Source of the DNA: Ustilago trichophora
Lineage: Eukaryota > Basidiomycota > Ustilaginomycetes > Ustilaginales > Ustilaginaceae
DNA length: 64,000 nt
Assembly: GCA_900323505.1 (NCBI GenBank)
Contig: OOIN01000001.1
Span: 186,001-250,000, forward strand
Direction: 5' to 3'
The notes below the pieces were generated by a model. It made no database searches and was not told the origin of the DNA. It saw only the letters and a list, made by a program, of their open reading frames with translations. Both the position numbers and the translations under genes were made by a program. This document shows, piece by piece, positions 40,077-48,141 of this stretch. Position 1 is the first letter of the stretch. Each line of letters opens with the position of its first letter.

Positions 40077-41681
40077 ATGAGTGACCCAGGCTCCTCCGCA
40101 CCACCGATCGATAATGATCCGGTGTACGATGGCGACTTGTGGTCCTTTTCTGCGTTTTTCCCACCACCCTATCGAGTCTTGTTGCTTGCATCGATAGGGC
40201 TTTTGCTCTTTGCAATCAACGTCAAGGTGCTCCAAGCGAAAGGGATCGATCTCTTTGCTCTATTCCGTGCCGATCAAGCGGAGAAGAAACGCATCCCTTC
40301 CTCAACATCTCCACCGCACAACTTTCACCGCAGCACAACAGGAGCAAGCACCCAATACGGTTCTTATCACAACGTCAACTCTTCCCCCGCTCACGATGGA
40401 TCATCGGGAGGCATCTTGCCCACAGCAAATAGAACAAACCCAACATCATCAGAAGGTGGACTGCTAACAACAAGTCCACTTTTCACCTTCGGCACTTTTC
40501 AACTCATCTGGTCTCTGCTCGGATGGGCATCCTACCGCTTCTACGTCGACAGCCTCGACGGCGATCCAAAGGGTAGACATGCGCAAGCTTTGCAAGGTTT
40601 CGCCGTCTCTGGTGCCTTTCTAGCCCTCTTCTGGCCTGGCAACCTGTTCTTCAAGCCGATGAGAAAGGCATTTGGCCGATCTGTCTTGCTCATTTTGACA
40701 CCGAGTTTGACACAACCGATTACGTTCAGCGATGTGGTATTGGCAGATATCCTAACATCCTTTGCCAAGGTGTTTGGCGATGTTTGGTTGACAGCTTGCT
40801 TCTTGGTGCCGAGGAAGGAGCATCACACGTGGTGGAATGGCAAAGGTTCGGTTGCGGTTCCTCTGCTGATATCGCTTCCCTATGCGATACGCTTCCGACA
40901 GTGTCTATCGGAGTACTGCGTCTCGCCACCGTTGGACAAGGGGAAACGAAACACGAGGCCGCTGTGGAACGCTGCCAAGTACGCATCCGCTTTCCCCGTT
41001 ATCTGGCTCAGTGCTTGGTATGAGGCGGATAAGAATCCGACGGAACACGCGGGCGAATGGGTGACACGGTATACGCTGTGGTTGCTGGCTGTCTGCGTCA
41101 ATTCGATGTTCAGCTTCTGGTGGGATGTTACCAACGACTGGGGTTTGTCGTTGTTGCAACCGGGCAATATGGGGAGTGTGGCACAGGTAGCGCAGAATGC
41201 AGTTCACCTTCACAGAAGAGGTATGTCATATATGCCTCTCCCCCTGAGCGAAGAAGCCGAAGCTTTACCTATGAACCACTTCCCTCCCGAAAAAACCCAC
41301 CCTCCAACATCCTCCTCCTCCTCCTCTTCTTCTACAACAACCCTATCCATCGCTCCACCAAGCACCAACCCTTCCGGAGGCCCTTCCACCCCATCTCACA
41401 GACGCAACCTCTCGACGATGGAACGAATGCTTCGACCCACCCCATCCCTCCTATTCCCCACATGGATGTATCAACTTGCCATCCTTCTCGATCTCCTCTT
41501 ACGTTTTTTCTGGAGTCTCAAACTCAGCTCCCATCTGCATCACCTGGTAGAATGGCAAGGTGGAATGTTCACAATGGAGCTTTTGGAGATCTTGCGAAGA
41601 TGGGTGTGGGTCTTCTTCCGGGTGGAGTGGGAGGTTGTTCGAAGGAGAGAGAGATTGCGACCGCATGTGGCGTTGGATTAA
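40077..41681 (+). CDS. EXS-domain membrane protein, Erd1-like
   Basis: Multispanning membrane protein of the EXS (Erd1/Xpr1/Syg1) family; yeast Erd1 acts in the Golgi in retention of luminal ER proteins and Golgi glycosylation, probably via phosphate recycling. The 534-residue protein has a short acidic head, a first membrane segment at about 34-55 (YRVLLLASIGLLLFAINV), a variable linker (60-125) and the EXS core from about 130 to 390. The core contains RFYVDSLDG, LFWPGNLFF (the WP-N feature of Erd1), SFAKVFGDVWL, SLPYAIRFRQCLSEY, the N-K-Y/W pattern LWNAAKYASAFPVI, and NSMFSFWWDVTNDWGLSLL, the best EXS signature. A Ser-rich loop precedes a C-terminal helix and a basic tail. No N-terminal SPX domain is present, which favours Erd1 over Syg1/Xpr1. 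The ATG at 40077 is the first in a frame open further upstream. Confidence 0.85.
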   Translation: MSDPGSSAPPIDNDPVYDGDLWSFSAFFPPPYRVLLLASIGLLLFAINVKVLQAKGIDLFALFRADQAEKKRIPSSTSPPHNFHRSTTGASTQYGSYHNVNSSPAHDGSSGGILPTANRTNPTSSEGGLLTTSPLFTFGTFQLIWSLLGWASYRFYVDSLDGDPKGRHAQALQGFAVSGAFLALFWPGNLFFKPMRKAFGRSVLLILTPSLTQPITFSDVVLADILTSFAKVFGDVWLTACFLVPRKEHHTWWNGKGSVAVPLLISLPYAIRFRQCLSEYCVSPPLDKGKRNTRPLWNAAKYASAFPVIWLSAWYEADKNPTEHAGEWVTRYTLWLLAVCVNSMFSFWWDVTNDWGLSLLQPGNMGSVAQVAQNAVHLHRRGMSYMPLPLSEEAEALPMNHFPPEKTHPPTSSSSSSSSTTTLSIAPPSTNPSGGPSTPSHRRNLSTMERMLRPTPSLLFPTWMYQLAILLDLLLRFFWSLKLSSHLHHLVEWQGGMFTMELLEILRRWVWVFFRVEWEVVRRRERLRPHVALD

Positions 41682-41820
41682 ACCCAAGTTGTCGCACAAT
41701 GTTGAACTTGGCTAGCTGAGGGAATGGTTGAAAGGTGATAGAGTACAGTACATGTTTTGCATTGAGCGGCGTGTGACAAAGGCTGTATAAAGTGTGAAAG
41801 GAATAAGGAAGGGAAGGAAG

Positions 41821-42468
41821 TTATTCTTGCCTGTCGAGCCATCCAACGCCCTGAGCTCTGAGTTTTCGTTCGAGCTGTTCGAGCCATTTTTGCAGCAGAG
41901 GAACCGTCTGTGGTGCAGAATCTGGTGCGAACGAGGAGAGGTAGGAGAAGGCGTTTTTTGCAATTTTGGGTGCTACTACCAATGCGGCCGATTCTGCACT
42001 GTTTGCTGTTGTGGGTGTTGGTCCTCCAATGAGGCCAAAGTTGGCTGATCCGCTCGTCGCCGGGGAGGTTGTAGCGAGTGATGCCAATTGCGCATCGACC
42101 ACGTGATCAGGTTCGATGCTGATGCCGAGCGTTGCACTGCCTCCAGCAGCGGAAGAGGAGAAGGAAGAAGGAGGGGTGACTTTAAAGATTGCGCTCGGTT
42201 TCGTATTCCGTAGACAACCCAGAAGCCTCCACTCTCCTCCTCCAGAAGAAGACGAGGAAGAGGAAGAAGCGGCAGCGGCAGCGGAAGAAGAAGGCCAGTT
42301 GAGATGGACCGTGGCAGAGTAGCCAGGTGGGAAAGCTTGGATGCCAGTCATGAATACAACGACGTGTGAGATTGTGGATGCATTTTCCAGAGGAAACACG
42401 CAGTGCGTTTCGTCGACTTGTTGCGGTTCTGCCAGTGGAAGCCGGCCGGGCAGGACGACGGAGAACAT
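41821..42468 (-). CDS. OPI10: Hikeshi/Opi10 family nuclear import carrier of Hsp70
   Basis: Homologue of human Hikeshi (C11orf73), which carries Hsp70 into the nucleus during heat stress; yeast Opi10 is the fungal member. The 215-residue protein (human about 197) starts MFSVVLPGRLPL and has QQVDETHCVFPLENASTISH, then HVVVFMTGIQAFPPGYSATV, matching the Hikeshi N-terminal domain. A Ser/Ala run (about 62-76) is inserted before GEWRLLGCLRNTKPSAIFKV, another strong match, and the C-terminal helix LLQKWLEQLERKLRA fits the family end (LKWYENFQRRL in human). The gene is divergent from NOP16 with 438 bp between the start codons, suggesting a shared promoter. Its stop is 139 bp from the convergent EXS gene. 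Confidence 0.93.
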   Translation of the reverse strand: MFSVVLPGRLPLAEPQQVDETHCVFPLENASTISHVVVFMTGIQAFPPGYSATVHLNWPSSSAAAAASSSSSSSSGGGEWRLLGCLRNTKPSAIFKVTPPSSFSSSAAGGSATLGISIEPDHVVDAQLASLATTSPATSGSANFGLIGGPTPTTANSAESAALVVAPKIAKNAFSYLSSFAPDSAPQTVPLLQKWLEQLERKLRAQGVGWLDRQE

Positions 42469-42906
42469 GCTGCCAAGACTTTTGTGTGTGTCTCTATGCT
42501 TGTGTGTGGTGTTCGTAAGGTTGCTTTAGGTGATAGAGCCGGGTAGAGGGTAGTACGAATGTGTGAGTGTGTGAGAGCAAGGTGTGGAAGTGGTGGGTTA
42601 TGAGCGGAAAAGGAAGGAAAGATGGTTGTTGGTCTTGTTGGTCTTTGCGTTTGGAGGGAGCTTTCGAGAAAGAACTCCACTTCTGCATCGGGCCTGCGTA
42701 ATCGGGAGTGTCCGAGTTCCGAAATGAGAGCCCCAATTTTTCTCAACTCTCTTTCCTTTTCCCCCGCCAAACACACTTCGAAATTTTCCAGACCCTTACC
42801 GCCGCACCACCACTCCAACACATCCTCACAGTTCATCTTCATCTTCAGCGCTCACAAACACTCAAGCTGCTTTACCCGACCACGTAGTGAAGCATACAAT
42901 CCCAAG
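42469..42906. other. Bidirectional promoter of the Hikeshi/Opi10 and NOP16 genes
   Basis: Only 438 bp separate the two divergent ATGs. C/T-rich leader sequence precedes the NOP16 ATG. An open frame from 42622 runs into NOP16 but has no supporting ATG in frame except 42726, which would add 60 non-conserved residues. Confidence 0.5.
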
Positions 42907-43614
42907 ATGGCGAATCCAAGACAACGACGCAAAAACCGATCCTCTTCCACCCTCAAACCTTCGCTCAATGCCAAGAAGCAGATGAAGAAAAAGCTCGTCC
43001 GAGCACCCACCATCCACGGAGCGGATATCTTGAAAGATTCGTACGATCCCAAGCTCACCCTGCGTCAGAACTATGCCAAACTAGGCTTGGTACCGAGTCT
43101 CGATGTTCGACCTGACAGCGGTGGTGTTGAACGTGCTCCCGGAAGTGCTTCTGCTGGAGCTGCTTCTGCGGCGGGGACGAGGGAAGAGGGGGACGAGAAG
43201 AAGGCGATGGTCAGAAAAGGTATGGCGAGAGTTGTCAGGGATCAAGAGGGTAACATTGTCGACATTGTCGAGGCGGAATCTGAGGAAGAAGCTGCAGAGA
43301 ACACCACTCCTTGGGGAAAACCGTTGAAGACCAGCATCGCCGACAGTGACCATGTCGAGACCTACATGCCTGCCAAAAAGGACAGCTCGAAAAACGCCGT
43401 AGTTGCAGAGCTCGAAGAACGCGCCGCCAAAGCTGCCCCCGTAGAACGACATACCAGCCAACTCGAGAACCAGTGGCTCGCCGATCTTGTAGCCAAATAT
43501 CACGACGACACAGAAGCCATGGCTAAAGATCGAAAGTTGAACGTCTGGCAAAAGACTCCGGGCGAGATCAAGAGGGCGATTAAGAAAGCTGGTGGATTCG
43601 CTGCTTTTCAATAG
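42907..43614 (+). CDS. NOP16: Nop16, 60S ribosome biogenesis factor
   Basis: Nucleolar protein required for 60S subunit maturation. The 235-residue protein has the expected layout. The basic N-terminus is MANPRQRRKNRSS, followed by KLVRAPTIHGADILKDSYDPKLTLRQNYAKLGL (about 36-68; NW/NY-KLGL is the family signature). An acidic/Ala-rich middle follows, with ENTTPWGKPL, then a helical C-terminus in which MAKDRKLNVWQKTPGEIKRAIKKAGG covers about 206-231. The ATG at 42907 fits the conserved start. It is divergent from the Hikeshi gene. Confidence 0.93.
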   Translation: MANPRQRRKNRSSSTLKPSLNAKKQMKKKLVRAPTIHGADILKDSYDPKLTLRQNYAKLGLVPSLDVRPDSGGVERAPGSASAGAASAAGTREEGDEKKAMVRKGMARVVRDQEGNIVDIVEAESEEEAAENTTPWGKPLKTSIADSDHVETYMPAKKDSSKNAVVAELEERAAKAAPVERHTSQLENQWLADLVAKYHDDTEAMAKDRKLNVWQKTPGEIKRAIKKAGGFAAFQ

Positions 43615-43778
43615 ACTCGCAATTTTCGTCCTTAGCATCATTTTTTGTACTTTTACACTTTCTTTCTTTGCATTGATACATTTGTCGTGACATACATACA
43701 CACCGATTCGGAGCAGGATGCGATGGGTCAGAATCAGCCGGTTGGAGATGGCAAAAGATGAAGCGAAGGGGATGAAAG

Positions 43779-45225
43779 TTAGGCAGATCGCTCCCAATCC
43801 CCACTCTTACCTCCACTTTTTCGCACAACCATAACATCGCCCATCCGCATCGTCTTCCCAGCTACCGCTTTCACCATATCCCACACGGTCAGGCACGCCA
43901 CTGTGCATCCCGTCAACGCTTCCATCTCAACCCCAGTCTGACCCGCCGTTTTCGCCGTACACTCGACTTGGATCCAACTCTCCCCTCCTTCCCCTTCATC
44001 CACATCTCCATCGCTAATGCTGAGCTTGACATCTACATGCGTGAGCGGGAGCGGGTGGCAGAGGGGGATAAGGTCTGCCGTACGTTTGGCTGCCATGATA
44101 CCGGCCAGTTGGGCAGTGTGCAGTACGGGGCCTTTGCCAGATACGCCACTGTGGGACTCGGTGCTGCGGACGAGCGATGCGGCAGGGGTGGGCAGGTAGA
44201 TGCGACCCACGGCGGTGGCAGAGCGAGAGGTGATGGTTTTGGGAGAGACGTCGACCATGGATGCGCCCCCTGTGGTGGGGTTGATGTGCGAGAGTGTCGT
44301 AGAGTCTTCTTGGATCGAAGAGACCGAGGCTGCGGAAGTGGGAGATTTGAAGAGGTTTGCTACGGCGGCAGCACCAGCAGCGGCAAACGCGGATTCTTCT
44401 GGATCGTCCGAATGGCGCTGCATCTGAATCTGCTGTTGGAGAAGGTCGTCGTTGGCAGCGAACGCCTCACCAACCGTGTGCGAGTCAAGTTGTTGACGGT
44501 AGGGCCGAGGCGGAGTATGCTGTTGAGCACTGAGCCCCATAACCTGATGCTGCGGCTGCATGTGCAAAGGAACAGCAAACTCTGCCGATGCTTCTGGGTT
44601 GTCCACAAATGCGTCCAGAGATGACCATGGACCATCGTCATCCATCATCCCTTGTCCTTCACTCTGCATATACTCTGACCATCTTGCCCCGCTCGCGCCC
44701 GCCATGTCTACACCCCCCATACCACCCATCATCGAAGACATGGACTCCGGTCGCGGTGGCATGTCCGAGAACTTGACCCCAGACAACGGCGCGGTGACCA
44801 CGTTCCTCTGTGACTTGCTGGGGCCTTTGGCGGCGGCTGCACCAGCTTGAGCAAAGATGGCTTCTTCCATCTCTGCGATTGGGTCTTTTCTCTCCCGTGG
44901 CGCTGAAGAAGGAGCAGGTGGAGTGGAGGCAGCAGGATGGTTGAGGTAGACCTGTTTGTACAGCGATTTGTCTTGAAGATTCTCAAACGCTTTATCCAAA
45001 TCGCCCCAAGGATTGTCGTCGTCATCCTCCTCCTCCTCTTCCCTCCTCGACCTGCGCGCTGAGGAATGGAATGCCCTTCGGGGGGCTAGAGATCCTCGAC
45101 TGAAAGCTTGTCTGGAAATGCTGCGCTTCACGAACGCTTCAGAACGCTTTGCCGGACCTACGCAATTTGAAGTGAGGGTGGTGTGATGAAAAGATTGTGA
45201 AGCGTGAGCAAAGTCCGTTACCCAT
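43779..45225 (-). CDS. MoaC/MOCS1B, cyclic pyranopterin monophosphate synthase, with mitochondrial presequence; two exons
   Basis: Second enzyme of molybdenum cofactor synthesis, converting the MoaA product to cyclic pyranopterin monophosphate in mitochondria. Proposed exons on the minus strand: 45225-45222 (ATGG) and 45157-43779, with a 64-nt intron (donor GTAACG, acceptor GCGTAG). The join gives [10 protein letters not shown] in the frame of the long exon. The 460-residue protein starts with an Arg/Ser-rich, acid-free presequence ending [11 protein letters not shown], a common fungal mitochondrial pattern. An acidic stretch and about 230 residues of unassigned low-complexity sequence follow. 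The MoaC domain covers about 296-455: [51 protein letters not shown], and [20 protein letters not shown] with MVKAV. The head is much longer than in other MoaC proteins. The gene starts 47 nt after the MoaA stop; the same frame is also open upstream to that stop (see findings). Confidence 0.85.
45158..45221 (-). other. Predicted 64-nt intron in the MoaC gene
   Basis: Minus-strand donor GTAACG directly after ATGG and acceptor TTGCGTAG. Splicing supplies an ATG start directly upstream of a clear mitochondrial presequence. The 64-nt length is not a multiple of three, so retention versus removal changes which upstream start can feed MoaC. Confidence 0.65.
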
Positions 45226-45272
45226 GATTTGTGGAGCAAAAAAAGTGGTGTAGTTGGTGGCAGCTTACGCAG

Positions 45273-46861
45273 TCAACCGCCGATGGTAATCATGGGCCTA
45301 TTGAGCGATCTTGCCAGTTCGGTAGGGTCGCGCATCCCCGCATGTTTTGCGTGCTTGCGACCAACTGCGGCGCCAATGAGTTGTAGCAGCTGCTCGTCGG
45401 TCGCTGGCTCGCCGTTGGAGCCAGTGCTGAGGGATGGAATGGGACCAAAGCCGGTTCTCATCGCATCGCGGAGGCTGACTTCTGCGTTGCCAAAGAGGCA
45501 GACCTGCAACAGAGAGGAGGCGAGTTGGATGGAAAAAGGAGAGATCAGTAAAGAGCAGCGATGGTGAGGGAAGTGAAAGAGGAGTTGGAGAGGGACTTAC
45601 CTTGAGATTACCATCCGCAGTGACGCGGAGCCTGTTGCACGTACCACAAAAGTTGTCCGTCATGCTGTTGGACAAGACGCGTGCGCAAAGGTAAGAGGTC
45701 AGAGTTGGCGCTGTGCATGAAAGGATTGTGTGGGGCGAGGACTGTGAGTCGTACCTTGTGATGAAGCCGACGGTGCCCTGGTGACCGGGCACGCGCCAGT
45801 GCTTCGACGTATCGTTGGGATCGTCGCGGTTGGTGACTCGCTCAAAGGTGGGGAACTCTTTCTGGATCGTCTCTACAAGATCGCGGTAGGGGACGAGCTT
45901 TTGCACCTGCCACTTGTTGCCATCGAAAGGCATGTACTGTACGAGACAAATCATATCGAACGTGTTGTCAGCGTCCGAGCTAGTTCAGGTTTTGGGATAG
46001 GGCTGGACTTACCTCGATGAACCGAATCGTGATGGGCTTATCCTTTGTAAAGCGGACGAAATCAACTACGTCCTTGGTATCATTCAAGCCTTTGATAACG
46101 ACGACGTTGATCTTGACACTTTTCATGCCCAGACCTAGCGCCCTCTCAATGCAATCCATGACTGCTTCGTGCCCTCTCCTCCTCGTCATGAACTCAAACT
46201 TGAACGGATCCAAGGTGTCCAAGCTGACATTGAGATGCGTCAGCCCGTTCTGCACGAGGGTGTCCAGCTTTCTCCTACCCAGTGCTATACCGTTTGTTGT
46301 GATTCCAATCTGTTCCAATCCGTGTTGCTTGAGCGCCGCCAGCGAGGAGACGATCTGGGGCAAATCCGAACGAACCGTAGGTTCTCCACCCGTGAGTCGA
46401 ATCTTGTTCACTCCTTGCGAGACGAAGAGTGAGGCGAGACGCTCAATCTCGGAGGTGGAGAGAAGCTTTGGTGAGGGCGTTAGAGGGACTCCATCCTCAG
46501 GCATGCAGTAGAGACAGCGAAGGTTGCATTTCTCGGTGAGCGAAATGCGCAGGTAGGTGTGCTGCCGCGAATGACGATCGCGCAAAATGTGAGATGGTGG
46601 GTCGATGCGCGAGTCGAGTTCAGAGATCCTTTGACGGACTCGCTGTTGTGTCAGACTGGAGGCCATCGCAATGCTGCTGGAGAGTGGTGGATCGTATGAT
46701 GCAGAGATAGTTTCTGGCGTGAGCGGCTTTGCAGAGAGAGAAGAGCGGGAAAAGTGCCGCAGTTGTGCTGCTGACGAGCTTCTTCGTGCCAATACGGCGA
46801 TCGTACGTTGAGGAATCAGCGATGCCATTGCACTCAGCCTGCTCGGTCCAGCGAGCGACAT
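45273..46861 (-). CDS. MoaA/MOCS1A, GTP 3',8-cyclase (radical SAM), mitochondrial; four exons
   Basis: First enzyme of molybdenum cofactor synthesis: converts GTP to 3',8-cyclo-7,8-dihydro-GTP using AdoMet and two 4Fe-4S clusters. Exons on the minus strand: 46861-46013, 45936-45755, 45664-45601 and 45503-45273; all junctions restore conserved sequence ([37 protein letters not shown]). The 441-residue protein begins with an Arg/Ser-rich mitochondrial presequence ([21 protein letters not shown]). The radical SAM motif is C112-x3-C116-x2-C119 ([10 protein letters not shown]), with [10 protein letters not shown] following. The C-terminal cluster motif is C350-x2-C353-x13-C367 (CGTCNRLR). The protein ends RPMITIGG, the essential C-terminal GG pair (440-441), then TGA. 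The frame extends upstream of 46861 without a better start; I chose the ATG giving the presequence. Confidence 0.93.
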
Positions 46862-47301
46862 GTTGACGGCGCTTCTAGTTTTTCGGAAGAGATGGAGTGC
46901 GTAGAGAAGAAAGAGAAGGCAGTCTTCCGTTGCCACGCGGGAAGTGTAAGGGTCTTGTCGGCGAGATTTTTTTTTTCACCAACCTTCATCTTCTCTCGCC
47001 TTAACACGCTGCACAAAAAACACTCTGCTCGGTCAAGTCCGAAAACGCTCGTCGGAGAATGAATTTGCTGCGAAGCGATCTTATCTTTTGTGGTCCAAGA
47101 CAAGGCAGCAAAAGCGTCCATACACATGCTTGTGATTGGATGAGACCTTTGCCGAACTCCGCAATCTCGGGCGAGCTTGTCGCTGTCTGATTGGTGCACA
47201 AGCCACTACGTCGCAATCAATAGCAACGCCACCCCGCATTGCAACGCTATCTCTTTGTCCAGACCTTGCGTTGCCTTGCATCGGAAGCAGACACGCACAC
47301 G

Positions 47302-47333
47302 GTGGGTCTTGTCGGCCGTGGGTCTTGTCGGCC
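47302..47333 (+). repeat. Perfect direct duplication of a 16-bp unit
   Basis: Two adjacent identical copies of gtgggtcttgtcggcc. It lies in the non-coding interval upstream of both MoaA and the permease. Confidence 0.9.
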
Positions 47334-47932
47334 TCATTTGGGGCAGCATTTTCACGATTAGAGAGCAGCATTTGTGACAAGCTTACGTCCGTCCCACAAA
47401 CTTTTTCAGAGAGTTGGATTGTAGGGTTGTACACAAGCTCCCGGTGCATAGGATACCGTTGGAAGCTAGAGGGTGAGGTAGAAAGGTTGCAGTGAACGAA
47501 GAAAGGTTGAGGGTGGGCGATTGAGAAACACAGGGAATGCAGCATGTGATTCGTTGTAGATGTGAAAAAAATCAGCCGGTTGCATTATCTGTCGTATCGT
47601 GCCTATCACGGCTGAATTTCATGCCCCGTCCGACCCACATTGCGGCCAAAGAGATCCGCATTGCTCTGAACCACATGCCTTTGCTGTCCTATCACAGCGG
47701 CATGGCTAGGCATGGTAAGAGCCACATAGCTCGTTGCCGGTACAGCCGCTGTAGAAACGCGGCTAAGACATGCACGCCGTTGACCCGTCGGTTCAACTGC
47801 TGGGCTCGCTGCCAACCCTGCTTCCATTGTTTGACAGGTTTGACCGTGCAACTCTCTTGCCTCGTGCCTTGACAAACGAGCCGGTACCTGAACTATCGCT
47901 CGTTGCCTCGACTTGACTCTGTTCCACCATCC

Positions 47933-47940
47933 TATATTAT
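47933..47940 (+). promoter_or_regulatory. Candidate TATA element of the purine permease gene
   Basis: TATATTAT about 200 bp upstream of the permease ATG at 48142, followed by C/T-rich leader sequence. Confidence 0.3.
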
Positions 47941-48141
47941 ACATCCCTTGCCGGTTCCCACCCACCAACATTCCGCCTCCTTCACCCATTCAAAGGCGGC
48001 TACTGTCCGGTGTCGCACTACATCAACTCTCCACCCACCCACCCACCTTCGTGTAACATCAACTCATTTCGACGGCCCGAAACTGCCGCAGAGCCCTCGG
48101 TCAGACCCTCTCCCACTCGGACCCACCACCGATTTGTCCGA

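Larger units (their letters stand above)
46862..48141. other. Divergent promoter region between MoaA and the purine permease genes
   Basis: A 1.3-kb region without a credible gene. It contains two perfect copies of a 16-bp unit (47302-47333), a TATA-like TATATTAT at 47933-47940 and four HGATAR sites (47081-47086, 47585-47590, 47603-47608, 47689-47694, all on the minus strand), about the number expected by chance. Confidence 0.5.

Noticed and set aside
46862..48141. Cluster of GATA-factor sites (HGATAR) suggesting nitrogen control of MoaA and the purine permease
   Set aside because: About four sites in 1.28 kb is what chance predicts counting both strands, so the sequence alone gives no support although the biology is plausible.
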